64,000 bases of DNA from Bdellovibrionales bacterium (GCA_018266355.1 JAFEAP010000005.1:62001-126000), one strand, 5' to 3'. Positions 17,914 to 24,456 are shown, counted from the first letter of the stretch. Program-made: numbers and translations. Notes: generated by a model not told the origin, from the letters alone.

Positions 17914-19064
17914 AGGGCGCGCTCTGGGGGCTCGCCTTCCGCCCGTTCTTCCTCGGCGCTTCGGTCTTCGCCGTCCTCGCGATCGGGCTTTGGCTGGGCG
18001 TCCTTTTCGGCGCCTTCCCCCCGGTCGGATACCTTGCGCCCGCCGTCTGGCACGCGCACGAAATGGTCTACGGCTTCGCCGTCGCCGTCGTCGCGGGCTT
18101 CGTGCTTACGGCCGCTCGGAATTGGACGGGAAAACCGGGCTTGGCCGGCCCGAAACTCGGCCTCGTCTTCGGGGTCTGGCTCGCCGCCCGAGTCGCGGCG
18201 ACGGTCGCGCCCCGCCCCTCGATCGGATTGGCCTTCCTCGATCTCTCGATCTTTCCGCTGCTCTCCTTCGCCCTCTACCCTCACCTCCGCTCGCGCGAGA
18301 TGAGAACCGAACGGGTGTTCTTCCTCTATTTCTTGATCTTCTTTCTGGGCGACCTCTTCATTCATCTCGACGCCCTCGGGATCGCTCCGGGGACTGCCTC
18401 GCGCGGCATCGTCCTCGGCGTTCACGCCGTCGTCCTCGTGATCGTTTTCATGGGAGGTCGGGTCATCCCGTTTTTCACCGAAAGTTCGATCGCGCGCCGT
18501 CAGCCGAAGATCTCCTCCGTCGTCGAAACCGGAAGCCACCTCTCCGCCTGGGCCTTCCTTTTCGCCTGGCAGATCGCTCCCGCGTCCCGATTCACCGCGA
18601 CCGTCGCGTTCGCGTCCGCGGGATTCCAACTGCTGCGCCTGAAGGGATGGTACGTGCCGCGGATCCGGAGGGCGCCGCTCGTCTGGGTCTTGCACCTCGG
18701 CTACTGCTGGATCGCGATCGGCTTTCTGCTCTCCGGTCTGGCGTCGATCGGTCGGTTCCCGCCCACGGCCGCGCTCCACGCTTTCACCGTCGGCGGAATC
18801 GGCGTGATGATCCACGGCATGATGACCCGGGTTTCGCTCGGGCACACCGGTCGGCGCCTCGTGCCGTCGCGATGGGCCGTCTTCGGTTACGTCTCGATCG
18901 GAGCGGCCGCGCTCGTGCGCGTTTTCGGACCCGTGTTGCTCCCGGCCTCGTCCCGCGTCGTTTTCCTTTTCTCCGGATCGTGCTGGATGGCGGCGTTCGC
19001 GGTCTTCGTCCTCGAATACGCGCCGATGCTCGTCCGGGCGAGAGTCGACGGGCGCCCGGGCTGA
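17910..19064 (+). CDS. nnrS: NnrS-family heme-copper membrane protein
   Basis: The product has 384 aa from the ATG at 17910, which overlaps the previous stop by 4 bp. About 12 membrane helices are seen. It begins with LAFRPFFLGASVFAVLAI and continues WHAHEMVYGFAVAVVAGFVLTA, both hallmark NnrS segments; further histidines lie in LHAFTVGGIGVMIHGMMTRVSLGHTGR. NnrS proteins contain heme and copper, occur with denitrification and NO-detoxification genes, and protect cells from NO. Being in one operon with ccoNO and followed by an NsrR-like regulator, it ties the oxidase block to NO or low-oxygen physiology. Confidence 0.88.
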   Translation: MKGALWGLAFRPFFLGASVFAVLAIGLWLGVLFGAFPPVGYLAPAVWHAHEMVYGFAVAVVAGFVLTAARNWTGKPGLAGPKLGLVFGVWLAARVAATVAPRPSIGLAFLDLSIFPLLSFALYPHLRSREMRTERVFFLYFLIFFLGDLFIHLDALGIAPGTASRGIVLGVHAVVLVIVFMGGRVIPFFTESSIARRQPKISSVVETGSHLSAWAFLFAWQIAPASRFTATVAFASAGFQLLRLKGWYVPRIRRAPLVWVLHLGYCWIAIGFLLSGLASIGRFPPTAALHAFTVGGIGVMIHGMMTRVSLGHTGRRLVPSRWAVFGYVSIGAAALVRVFGPVLLPASSRVVFLFSGSCWMAAFAVFVLEYAPMLVRARVDGRPG

Positions 19065-19134
19065 CGAAACCCCTTCCCGTCGCCGACGTTTCGGCGCACT
19101 CTTGTCGAAGCGATCACCGGAACGAGGCAAACCG

Positions 19135-19593
19135 ATGCAACTCACGCTTTACACCGACTATTCCCTCCGCGTTCTGCTCTATCTCGGGTTGAAGAAGGAA
19201 CGGGCTACGATCGACGAAATCGCCAAAGCCTTCCGGATTTCGCGGGCGCACCTCGTGAAAGTCGTGCACGCGCTCAGCCGGCGCGGCTACGTCCATAGCG
19301 CCCGCGGGCCGGGCGGCGGCCTCGAGCTCGCGAAAGCGCCCGAGAAGGTCCGGATCGGCCGCTTCGTCTACGAGACGGAAGCGCGGTTCGACATCGTCGA
19401 ATGCTTCGACCCCGAACGGAACACCTGCCCGATCGCCGGCGTCTGCCGACTGGAAGAGATCCTGCGCGACGCGAAGACGGCGTTCCTTTCCTCGCTCGAT
19501 CGTTACACGCTCGCGGACCTGATCGAATCGCCTCGGGGAAAAGATCCTCGTCGCCCATTGCTCGGCCTCGAGCTTCCGCGAGTACCCAAATAA
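19135..19593 (+). CDS. nsrR: Rrf2-family iron-sulfur regulator, NsrR-like
   Basis: The product is 152 aa from the ATG at 19135 (GAGG site upstream). The N-terminus MQLTLYTDYSLRVLLYLGL is typical of NsrR/Rrf2 winged-helix regulators, with the recognition region ISRAHLVKVVHALSRRGYV and glycine wing ARGPGGGLELA. Three cysteines at 90, 98 and 104 (ECFDPERNTCPIAGVC) match the iron-sulfur ligands of NsrR, which senses nitric oxide. It follows nnrS by about 70 bp and likely controls the oxidase/nnrS operon, as a repressor relieved by NO. No clear inverted-repeat operator was found. Confidence 0.85.
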   Translation: MQLTLYTDYSLRVLLYLGLKKERATIDEIAKAFRISRAHLVKVVHALSRRGYVHSARGPGGGLELAKAPEKVRIGRFVYETEARFDIVECFDPERNTCPIAGVCRLEEILRDAKTAFLSSLDRYTLADLIESPRGKDPRRPLLGLELPRVPK

Positions 19594-19623
19594 AAAAAGG
19601 CCCAGCACGCGAGTGCTGAGCCT
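19591..19623 (-). terminator. Intrinsic terminator, original tRNA-Glu terminator
   Basis: On the minus strand AGGCTCAGCAC, loop TCGC, GTGCTGGGCCT (one G-U pair) is followed by seven T. On the plus strand the stem has a C-A mismatch and almost no T tail, so the signal is aimed leftward. It lies just after a 17-nt copy of the tRNA-Glu 3' end, consistent with being the terminator of tRNA-Glu before the mobile element inserted. It also sits directly after the nsrR stop. Confidence 0.75.
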
Positions 19624-19630
19624 TTCCTAC

Positions 19631-19649
19631 TTTGGCGTTCCCACGGGGA
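19631..19649. repeat. Left attachment site (attL) of the integrated element
   Basis: TTTGGCGTTCCCACGGGGA is identical to 30971-30989, where it forms the last 17 nt of tRNA-Glu plus two flanking bases. The two copies are in direct orientation, about 11.3 kb apart, and bracket the recombinase and accessory genes: the classical footprint of site-specific integration into a tRNA 3' end. Confidence 0.8.
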
Positions 19650-19655
19650 CGCAAG

Positions 19656-19685
19656 CGCGGCAAATCGCTTCGCGATTTGACCGCG
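19656..19685. repeat. Inverted repeat beside attL
   Basis: CGCGG-CAAATCGC (19656-19668) pairs with GCGATTTG-A-CCGCG (19672-19685) around a TTC loop, with one bulged A. It starts 7 bp inside the left attachment repeat and is not followed by a T-run, so a terminator is unlikely. A recombinase or directionality-factor binding site is possible. Confidence 0.6.
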
Positions 19686-19701
19686 ATGCGATTCCGAGCG
19701 C

Positions 19702-19726
19702 GTTTTAAACCCTACGGGTTTAAAAC
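19702..19726. repeat. Perfect inverted repeat near left element end
   Basis: Arms GTTTTAAACCC and GGGTTTAAAAC with loop TAC: 11 bp perfect. It lies within the left 100 bp of the element, next to another hairpin, in DNA with no gene. An att-proximal protein-binding site is a reasonable guess. Confidence 0.65.
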
Positions 19727-19765
19727 GACGCGCAGGAAGTCGTATCACCGTCGGTAACACCAAAT

Positions 19766-19800
19766 AAAAAACCCCCAGCCCGAAGGCTGGGGGTTTTTTA
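19766..19800. terminator. Strong bidirectional intrinsic terminator
   Basis: ACCCCCAGCC, loop CGAA, GGCTGGGGGT with A-rich 5' and T-rich 3' flanks on both strands. Together with the next 18 bp it looks like the 3' end plus terminator of a structural RNA gene read leftward. It insulates the element from outside transcription. Confidence 0.85.
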
Positions 19801-20022
19801 TTTGGCGTCCGCCGGGGGATTTTAGGCGAAAAGCTGGCCCTGGAACGCGTTTTTCCAGGCCAGTGGAAAAAGCATAGGAATATCAACTTCGACGGAGCCG
19901 AGCTGGCAAGACTACGGTTCGAGGAGAAGTGGTCCTATCGACGCCTTAGCCGGGAATTCGGGATCTCCCCTGCGGGAGCCCGAGCCCGGCTAAGGCGCTA
20001 CCTCAACGGCAAATGGGGTTGA
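19768..20022 (+). pseudogene. Start-less frame encoding a helix-turn-helix tail
   Basis: This frame is open from just after a TAA at 19765 to a TGA at 20020-20022 but has no ATG, GTG or TTG. It reads FGVRRGILGEKLALERV from 19801, then about 45 residues ending in a clear HTH-like segment (ELARLRFEEKWSYRRLSREF, then GISPAGARARLRRYL). It is in phase with the serine recombinase frame if joined at the shared TTTGGCGT (30971 and 19801). It may be the detached C-terminus of a recombinase, or a remnant of an older one. The reading is direct; the interpretation is inference. Confidence 0.45.
19801..19821. repeat. Second, diverged att-like sequence
   Basis: TTTGGCGTCCGCCGGGGGAT plus one T matches the tRNA-side attachment sequence at 30971-30991 at 17 of 21 positions, including an exact TTTGGCGT. 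Like the first copy it is preceded by a terminator that faces leftward. It may mark an older or tandem integration. Confidence 0.4.
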
Positions 20023-20036
20023 TGGAGGTCGCCGAT

Positions 20037-20240
20037 ATGCCATTCAAGGAACTGTTCTCATGGGCCTGGAAGATCGCGTTAGGAATCGTGTTGGCGCACC
20101 CGACCGAACCTATAAGGTATTTGCGCGAAGCCCAGTTTCGGATCGCTAAGGAGGTTCTCCGGACGGATAACTGGGGACCCCTTCCACTCCTCGATGGATC
20201 GCATGCTCATCGCGTTTATCCGCGGAGGGGCCGGAGATGA
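20037..20240 (+). CDS. Small hypothetical protein, first gene of PIN operon
   Basis: The product has 67 aa from the ATG at 20037, chosen because GGAGGT lies 6 nt upstream; earlier in-frame ATGs at 20013 and 20022 lack a site. Residues 3-20 (FKELFSWAWKIALGIVLA) are hydrophobic/aromatic and could be an amphipathic or single membrane helix; the rest is soluble and ends in a basic RRGRR tail. I do not recognise a family. The stop overlaps the next start by 4 bp, making it the lead gene of a four-gene coupled operon that ends in a PIN nuclease. Confidence 0.6.
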   Translation: MPFKELFSWAWKIALGIVLAHPTEPIRYLREAQFRIAKEVLRTDNWGPLPLLDGSHAHRVYPRRGRR

Positions 20241-20548
20241 CCGCGGGCAGACGTAAGCCTAAACAGGCGGACCTCAGTGAGTCCCATCGAGAACTCTGGC
20301 GCGTGAGCCGAAAACTTCACGCTCTCGGTGCGCTCCTTGAAAGACAGGGCGCGGAGCACGAAGGCTTCACAGAACTGGCGGGCCTCGGCATTGTCCTTTC
20401 TGAACTGAGCGAGCGACTTGAAGGAATGTCCGTGGATCTGGATGAGCATCTGGCCGCTCCCATTCTTACCCAGGAAAAAACTAAACAATATCAGCAACCT
20501 GCTCGATCGAGAACGGGTGATATAACTGCTCCAGGAGGTAAACGATGA
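20237..20548 (+). CDS. Hypothetical helical protein in PIN operon
   Basis: The product has 103 aa, basic at the N-terminus (MTAGRRKPKQ), then two predicted amphipathic helices (SHRELWRVSRKLHALGALLE and LSELSERLEGMSVDLDEHL) and a polar tail. No membrane segment or catalytic motif is seen. The helical, charged make-up would suit a small regulatory or antitoxin-like protein, but I recognise no family. It is coupled by 4-bp overlaps on both sides, so it should be made in step with the neighbours. Confidence 0.6.
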   Translation: MTAGRRKPKQADLSESHRELWRVSRKLHALGALLERQGAEHEGFTELAGLGIVLSELSERLEGMSVDLDEHLAAPILTQEKTKQYQQPARSRTGDITAPGGKR

Positions 20549-20757
20549 CTAAACCGAACGATACTAAGAATGACGGCCCCACTCTCCCGGAAAAAGATGC
20601 CGTAAAGCGCCTACGCGAACGCTTCAATGAGCGGAAATCCGGGATTCGGCCTTCCTCCGAAATGGACGAGATCGTGAAGAATGAACCGGCGAAAAAGGAA
20701 GAACCTCAGCGAAAAATCGCCAAGCCGACCCGCGCTCCCGACCTCGATCTCCCATGA
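20545..20757 (+). CDS. Small charged protein upstream of PIN nuclease (possible antitoxin)
   Basis: The product has 70 aa, preceded by an AGGAGG site, and is highly charged (KDAVKRLRERFNERKSGIRP, later KKEEPQRKIAKP) with a short basic helix and a likely disordered tail. Small charged proteins directly upstream of, and overlapping, a PIN-domain gene are the usual form of VapB-type antitoxins, but the N-terminal DNA-binding fold of VapB is not evident. The stop overlaps the PIN start by 4 bp. The antitoxin role is inferred from position and character only. Confidence 0.6.
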   Translation: MTKPNDTKNDGPTLPEKDAVKRLRERFNERKSGIRPSSEMDEIVKNEPAKKEEPQRKIAKPTRAPDLDLP

Positions 20758-21509
20758 TCGTCGACTTCCGCAGTTTCGTCGCGAAATTTTCCAAGGACCC
20801 ATCATTACGCTCGGGATGTGTCGTCGACACGAATATCCTGTTCGGCGGGGCCTATCCCGTTGATCGCCTGAATACCTGGGCCGACCGTTTTTTCGAAACG
20901 TGCCGGATCGAGAACATTCCCGTCTTCACGAACATCAATATCCGCGCGGAATTCATGGATCTCTACCGGCGAGCTCTTCTCGTCGAAAGCCTGCTCATGG
21001 TCCGCTCTCACTATTCGGCAGACCTGGCCGAAGATCTGGAGAAACGTCTAAAAGCTCTCGACCAGCGCGTCCGCGAGAACATCGAAAAAAACAAGACCAC
21101 CTCGCTGAGCGAGCGGGACATCAAGGAATATCGAAAAACACTTCTCGAGATTTTCCCGAAAACTTCGACATCGGGCCGAAATCTTTGGCAGATTCTCTGC
21201 CGGGACTTTCTTGGACCGCAGTTAACGCCTGTTTGGTCCGACGCCACGAAAGCGTTGGGAATCAACTTCGCCGGATCCCGCGCCGTCGAGTCGACCGAAC
21301 TTTTCTCCAAAGCTCCGAACTGGGAAGGAGCCAGCGAAGTCATGGGGCAATCCGGCCTAGGTTCGGCCGACGCGATGATCGCGAACTTCTTCGCGTGCTC
21401 GAAATTTTCTCTACTCGTTACTGCCGACCTTCAGCTGGCGGAATACGCCGAAGAGCTGTTTTCATCGAGTCGGCTTATTCTTTTTCCTCACGACGCCGAG
21501 CTCGTGTAA
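20754..21509 (+). CDS. PIN-domain ribonuclease-like protein
   Basis: The product has 251 aa. The acidic residues expected of a PIN nuclease are visible: D25 in VVDTNILFGG, E66 in NIRAEFMDL, D206 in GSADAMIANF and D225 in LLVTADLQLAE. PIN domains cleave RNA using metal ions; many are toxins. At 251 aa it is much longer than VapC (about 130 aa), with a helical insertion at residues 75-150, so it belongs to a larger PIN subgroup. It is the last gene of the coupled operon. A toxin or host-defence role is likely given its place in a mobile element, but not shown. Confidence 0.75.
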   Translation: MIVDFRSFVAKFSKDPSLRSGCVVDTNILFGGAYPVDRLNTWADRFFETCRIENIPVFTNINIRAEFMDLYRRALLVESLLMVRSHYSADLAEDLEKRLKALDQRVRENIEKNKTTSLSERDIKEYRKTLLEIFPKTSTSGRNLWQILCRDFLGPQLTPVWSDATKALGINFAGSRAVESTELFSKAPNWEGASEVMGQSGLGSADAMIANFFACSKFSLLVTADLQLAEYAEELFSSSRLILFPHDAELV

Positions 21510-21617
21510 CGCGGAGACATCTAAGACTTTGGGACTCTAACCCTATAAATCACGCGGAGTCTTGACTGTTGCCCTCCATTAATGAATTCTAATCGGAATC
21601 TGGAATAGGGGCTTTCA

Positions 21618-22064
21618 ATGGCACGCAGGGTGTTTTTTAGCTTTCATTATCAACGCGACATTTGGCGAGTGAATCAGATTCGCAGCATTCCGAATATTAC
21701 TGGATGCGCGGCAGCAGGATTTCAGGACTCTTCGCTTTGGGAAGAAAGCCGCAAAAAGAGCGATGACGCGATCAAGCGCTTGATCGATGATGGCTTAAAA
21801 AATACGTCGGTCACTGTAGTGTTCATCGGGGAAAAAACCTCCGGGAGGAAGTTCATTAGTTACGAAATCGAAAAATCGCTTGAACGCGGAAATGGCCTGG
21901 TCGGCATACAGATTCACCATCTTGAAGACAAAGATGGGAACATCGACTCTCCCGGATCGACTCCTTTAGGCATCGAAGAAAATGGCTTCAAAGTGTATAA
22001 ATATGTCGACATCGAAAAGCTCGCAAAACGAATCGAGGAAGCGGCAACGCTTGCCGGAAAGTAG
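21618..22064 (+). CDS. ThsB-like TIR protein (DUF1863)
   Basis: The product has 148 aa. It shows the DUF1863/MTH538 TIR-like plan of Thoeris ThsB: VFFSFHYQRDIWRVNQIR, SSLWEESRKKSDDAIKRLID, TSVTVVFIGEKTSGRKFI, then SYEIEKSLERGNGLVGIQIH with a candidate catalytic Glu (E83). In Thoeris, ThsB senses phage and makes a cyclic ADP-ribose-type signal from NAD that activates ThsA. No SIR2-SLOG ThsA is present here. A second ThsB-like gene follows after 12 bp, and a SLOG gene is convergent beyond it. The gene is AT-richer than the chromosome around it. Confidence 0.85.
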   Translation: MARRVFFSFHYQRDIWRVNQIRSIPNITGCAAAGFQDSSLWEESRKKSDDAIKRLIDDGLKNTSVTVVFIGEKTSGRKFISYEIEKSLERGNGLVGIQIHHLEDKDGNIDSPGSTPLGIEENGFKVYKYVDIEKLAKRIEEAATLAGK

Positions 22065-22076
22065 GGAGAACGTTTA

Positions 22077-22568
22077 ATGGCTAGACAGGTTTTTTATAGT
22101 TTCCACTACAAGCCGGACAATTGGCGCGCATCTCAGATTCGAAACATCGGAGTCGTCGAAGGCAACCGTCCTGCATCCGACAACGATTGGGAAGAAGTCA
22201 CGCGAGGCGGCGACGAAGCGATAAAAAAATGGATCGCTACGCAACTCCAAGGGCGCAGTTGCTCTATTATCCTTATCGGATCCGAGACCGCAGGCCGCAA
22301 ATGGATCAATTACGAAATCGGAGAGGCCTGGAAGAATGGATTGGGAATCTTGGGGATCCATATCCACAACATCAAAAACTCCGATGGGAAGCAGTGTTCA
22401 AAAGGAACCAATCCCTTCAGCGGCCTCAAACTTGGCGAAAAATCATTCGATACGGTCGTCAAAACATACGACCCGCCTCACAGCGAAAGCACGCAAGTCT
22501 ACCAATATATCGAAAAGAATCTTGCAGAGTGGATCGAAGAAGCGATCAAAATTCGAAAATCGCAGTAA
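22077..22568 (+). CDS. Second ThsB-like TIR protein (DUF1863)
   Basis: The product has 163 aa, diverged from its upstream neighbour but with the same plan: VFYSFHYKPDNWRASQIRNI, DEAIKKWIATQL, CSIILIGSETAGRKWI, then NYEIGEAWKNGLGILGIHIH with candidate catalytic E80. It has a GGGAGAACG ribosome-binding site 12 bp after the first gene, so the two form one unit. Two or more ThsB copies beside one effector are known in Thoeris, where each is thought to recognise different phage features. The C-terminal SGLKLGEKSFDTVVKTYDP region differs from the first copy. Confidence 0.85.
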   Translation: MARQVFYSFHYKPDNWRASQIRNIGVVEGNRPASDNDWEEVTRGGDEAIKKWIATQLQGRSCSIILIGSETAGRKWINYEIGEAWKNGLGILGIHIHNIKNSDGKQCSKGTNPFSGLKLGEKSFDTVVKTYDPPHSESTQVYQYIEKNLAEWIEEAIKIRKSQ

Positions 22569-22574
22569 CTGCTC

Positions 22575-23171
22575 TCATACGATTCCAAGCAACTTCCGAA
22601 AAAGGGTGCCGTAAACGAATTCGCCAAGCAGTTGCTGGCGAAGAACCGTTTCAGATCGTTTGATTTTTTGTCGAAGCAGGATCTTAGACGCGGCTCCAGT
22701 CGATGCGATCGGATATGCCAGGCCGTTCGGATGCCTTTTTTCGAACATTTCCCATTCTTCCTCGATCCCTTCCATTCCGCCGATAAATATTCCGAACCCG
22801 AAATTTTCGCTCGCGATCATTTTTCTTCGCATCAGCGCCAGACTTTCTTCCCGCCCTCCTGATTTCCGCGTCCAGATCAACCGATCGAATCCTCGGCTTT
22901 CCTCCGGAACTTGACCGCGAAAATAATTCGATTGAAAGATCGTAACATTGTTTTGTCCACCGACGCTTTTCGCCGCCAAGTAGACCAGCGGCGAAATCGC
23001 GGGATGGCCTCCAAAAACCAACTTCCCCCTGGGAACGACCGCTAAGGTCAGTGCCGTAACCGCTTCCCGAATAGCCAAAATATCCGCCGTCGAAATATAC
23101 TTGGGATTTCGCTTTGGGTCAGGGATTCCGGCCGAGAGAAAAACAGGGGCTATTTTCGCCGTTTTAGCCAT
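22575..23171 (-). CDS. SLOG-superfamily nucleotide-sensor protein
   Basis: The product is 198 aa from the ATG at 23171, chosen for its GGGAG site 7 nt upstream; a start at 23225 would deepen the overlap with the TIR gene from 22 to 76 bp. Segments VFLSAGIPDPKRNPKY, VPRGKLVFGGHPAISPLVYLA, NVTIFQSNYFRGQVPEES, FIGGMEGIEEEWEMFEK and PIASTGAASKIL match SLOG (LOG/DprA-like Rossmann) domains that bind nucleotide-derived ligands in conflict systems. It has no fused effector domain, unlike ThsA. It is cotranscribed with the TIR gene upstream and is tail-to-tail with the ThsB-like pair. Confidence 0.72.
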   Translation of the reverse strand: MAKTAKIAPVFLSAGIPDPKRNPKYISTADILAIREAVTALTLAVVPRGKLVFGGHPAISPLVYLAAKSVGGQNNVTIFQSNYFRGQVPEESRGFDRLIWTRKSGGREESLALMRRKMIASENFGFGIFIGGMEGIEEEWEMFEKRHPNGLAYPIASTGAASKILLRQKIKRSETVLRQQLLGEFVYGTLFRKLLGIV

Positions 23172-24337
23172 GAGGCAACTCCCGTGATCGGAACAGTTTG
23201 AATAGGCAAATAATCGTTCAGCCAAGACAGATGGCTGTGTTTACCCGCCCACATCCCAAGCGGATCGTAGACAAGGCATTGGCTTGCCTTGCGAAAGGCC
23301 TTGCGTTTCATGCAGTCGGAGAACGTTTCTTGAACTAGATGCGAATCGGGATGTCCGATCACAGGAAAGGCGATTACAGGCTTGATCCCTGTCGACCTCA
23401 TAAGTACCGGGCCGGCCACCTCGTCGACGGATCTATACCCAAGCTCGTTGGCTATCCTGCATAGCTCGGTAACGACGCGGTTGCGGCGAGCGGCCAGCGC
23501 TCTGGATCGCAGCTCTTCGGTCTTGCCAACGATCTTCTTTACCAAAGGCCCACGCAACCTCGCATCCTTTCCATTGCCCGTCTCTAAAAAATCTTTCGTC
23601 TCCAAATAAATGGAATCGCATAGATAGCTACCCAGGTCGCGAGAATGCCCTGGCCATATGAGTTGCAACAATCCGAGCCCCAGAGCGTGCGCACGACTGA
23701 TTTCCTGCTCTACCCAGTGACTAGTAAACGCGCCCGGAGTATCCAGCAAAATCAGGACGTCCGTGTCGCCCATACTGTCCCAAAGCATCGGCTGAAATTC
23801 TTTTCCTCTTTGGATGCTGTGGGTATCCAAAAAAACGTCGAAAGACCGTTCGTCGAGCGCATGATAGAGTTGTACGGCGACGGATCTTGATTCGCTCCGC
23901 TTGTAACTTATGAATATTCGGCGTTTATTTCGAAGAAGGCGCAATTCTTCCAGTAATCGCATCGCGATTCGAGAAAGCTTCGAATCGTCTTCCGAAAAGA
24001 ATGCGGCGTTGATCGGGCGAAGAATTTTTGGAATCTGCTTCAGAAAAAGTGCCTGGGACGAAGCCACTGGCAAAACGAAAGAGCCGTTCTTGCAGAGTTT
24101 TTCAAGCGCTGAAACTGCAACGCGACTCGGATTCGATGCGCCCAGATAGACGCCAACGACTGGATATCTCAAGTCGACCGCGGAAATTTCTTCCGCGCTG
24201 AAAAACCTAAGCTCTCTATCCGGTATCAGCCCTAAGGCACTCACCGCACGCGAAAGCGTAGCCTTCAATACGGCAGCCCGGGAAGTCGTCGCCTTGCCGA
24301 GGCGATCGATAATCGCTACCTGATAATACGCCGTCAT
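23150..24337 (-). CDS. TIR-domain protein with novel N-terminal region
   Basis: The product has 395 aa. A TIR domain spans about residues 138-270: RRIFISYKRSES, LDERSFDVFLDTHSI, DTDVLILLDTPGAFTSHWVE and a candidate NADase glutamate at E212 (WVEQE). Residues 1-135 form an alpha/beta region (VAIIDRLGK, YPVVGVYLGASNPSRVAV) that I do not recognise; it could be a sensor. The C-terminal 125 residues (VIAFPVIGHPDSHLVQE onward) are also unassigned. The gene precedes and overlaps the SLOG gene, so TIR enzyme and ligand-sensor form a coupled pair. Confidence 0.8.
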   Translation of the reverse strand: MTAYYQVAIIDRLGKATTSRAAVLKATLSRAVSALGLIPDRELRFFSAEEISAVDLRYPVVGVYLGASNPSRVAVSALEKLCKNGSFVLPVASSQALFLKQIPKILRPINAAFFSEDDSKLSRIAMRLLEELRLLRNKRRIFISYKRSESRSVAVQLYHALDERSFDVFLDTHSIQRGKEFQPMLWDSMGDTDVLILLDTPGAFTSHWVEQEISRAHALGLGLLQLIWPGHSRDLGSYLCDSIYLETKDFLETGNGKDARLRGPLVKKIVGKTEELRSRALAARRNRVVTELCRIANELGYRSVDEVAGPVLMRSTGIKPVIAFPVIGHPDSHLVQETFSDCMKRKAFRKASQCLVYDPLGMWAGKHSHLSWLNDYLPIQTVPITGVASWLKRRK

Positions 24338-24384
24338 ATGATGGTGGTGAGATCCATGACATTTTCCATGCTATTCGAACAAGA

Positions 24385-24416
24385 ATTATATTGGCGCTAT
24401 CGGCTTCTTTGCCAGT
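24385..24416 (-). promoter_or_regulatory. Candidate promoter of the TIR-SLOG operon
   Basis: Read leftward, a perfect TATAAT lies at 24390-24385, about 48 nt before the TIR start codon, in an AT-rich gap. The -35 region is weak (CTGGCA or TGGCAA at 18-19 nt spacing). Confidence 0.4.
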
Positions 24417-24456
24417 GGAAAAGCTTTTCGGAGCGGAAGTCCTCGATCTTTCGACA

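Noticed and set aside
21562..21593. TTGACT ... TCTAAT as a sigma-70 promoter before the first ThsB-like gene
   Set aside because: Spacing of 20 nt is outside the usual range and the 17-nt alternative has a poor -10.
19859..24424. Repeat of GCCAGTGGAAAA at 19859 and 24411 within the element
   Set aside because: Only 12 bp with no shared flanks or structure; likely chance.
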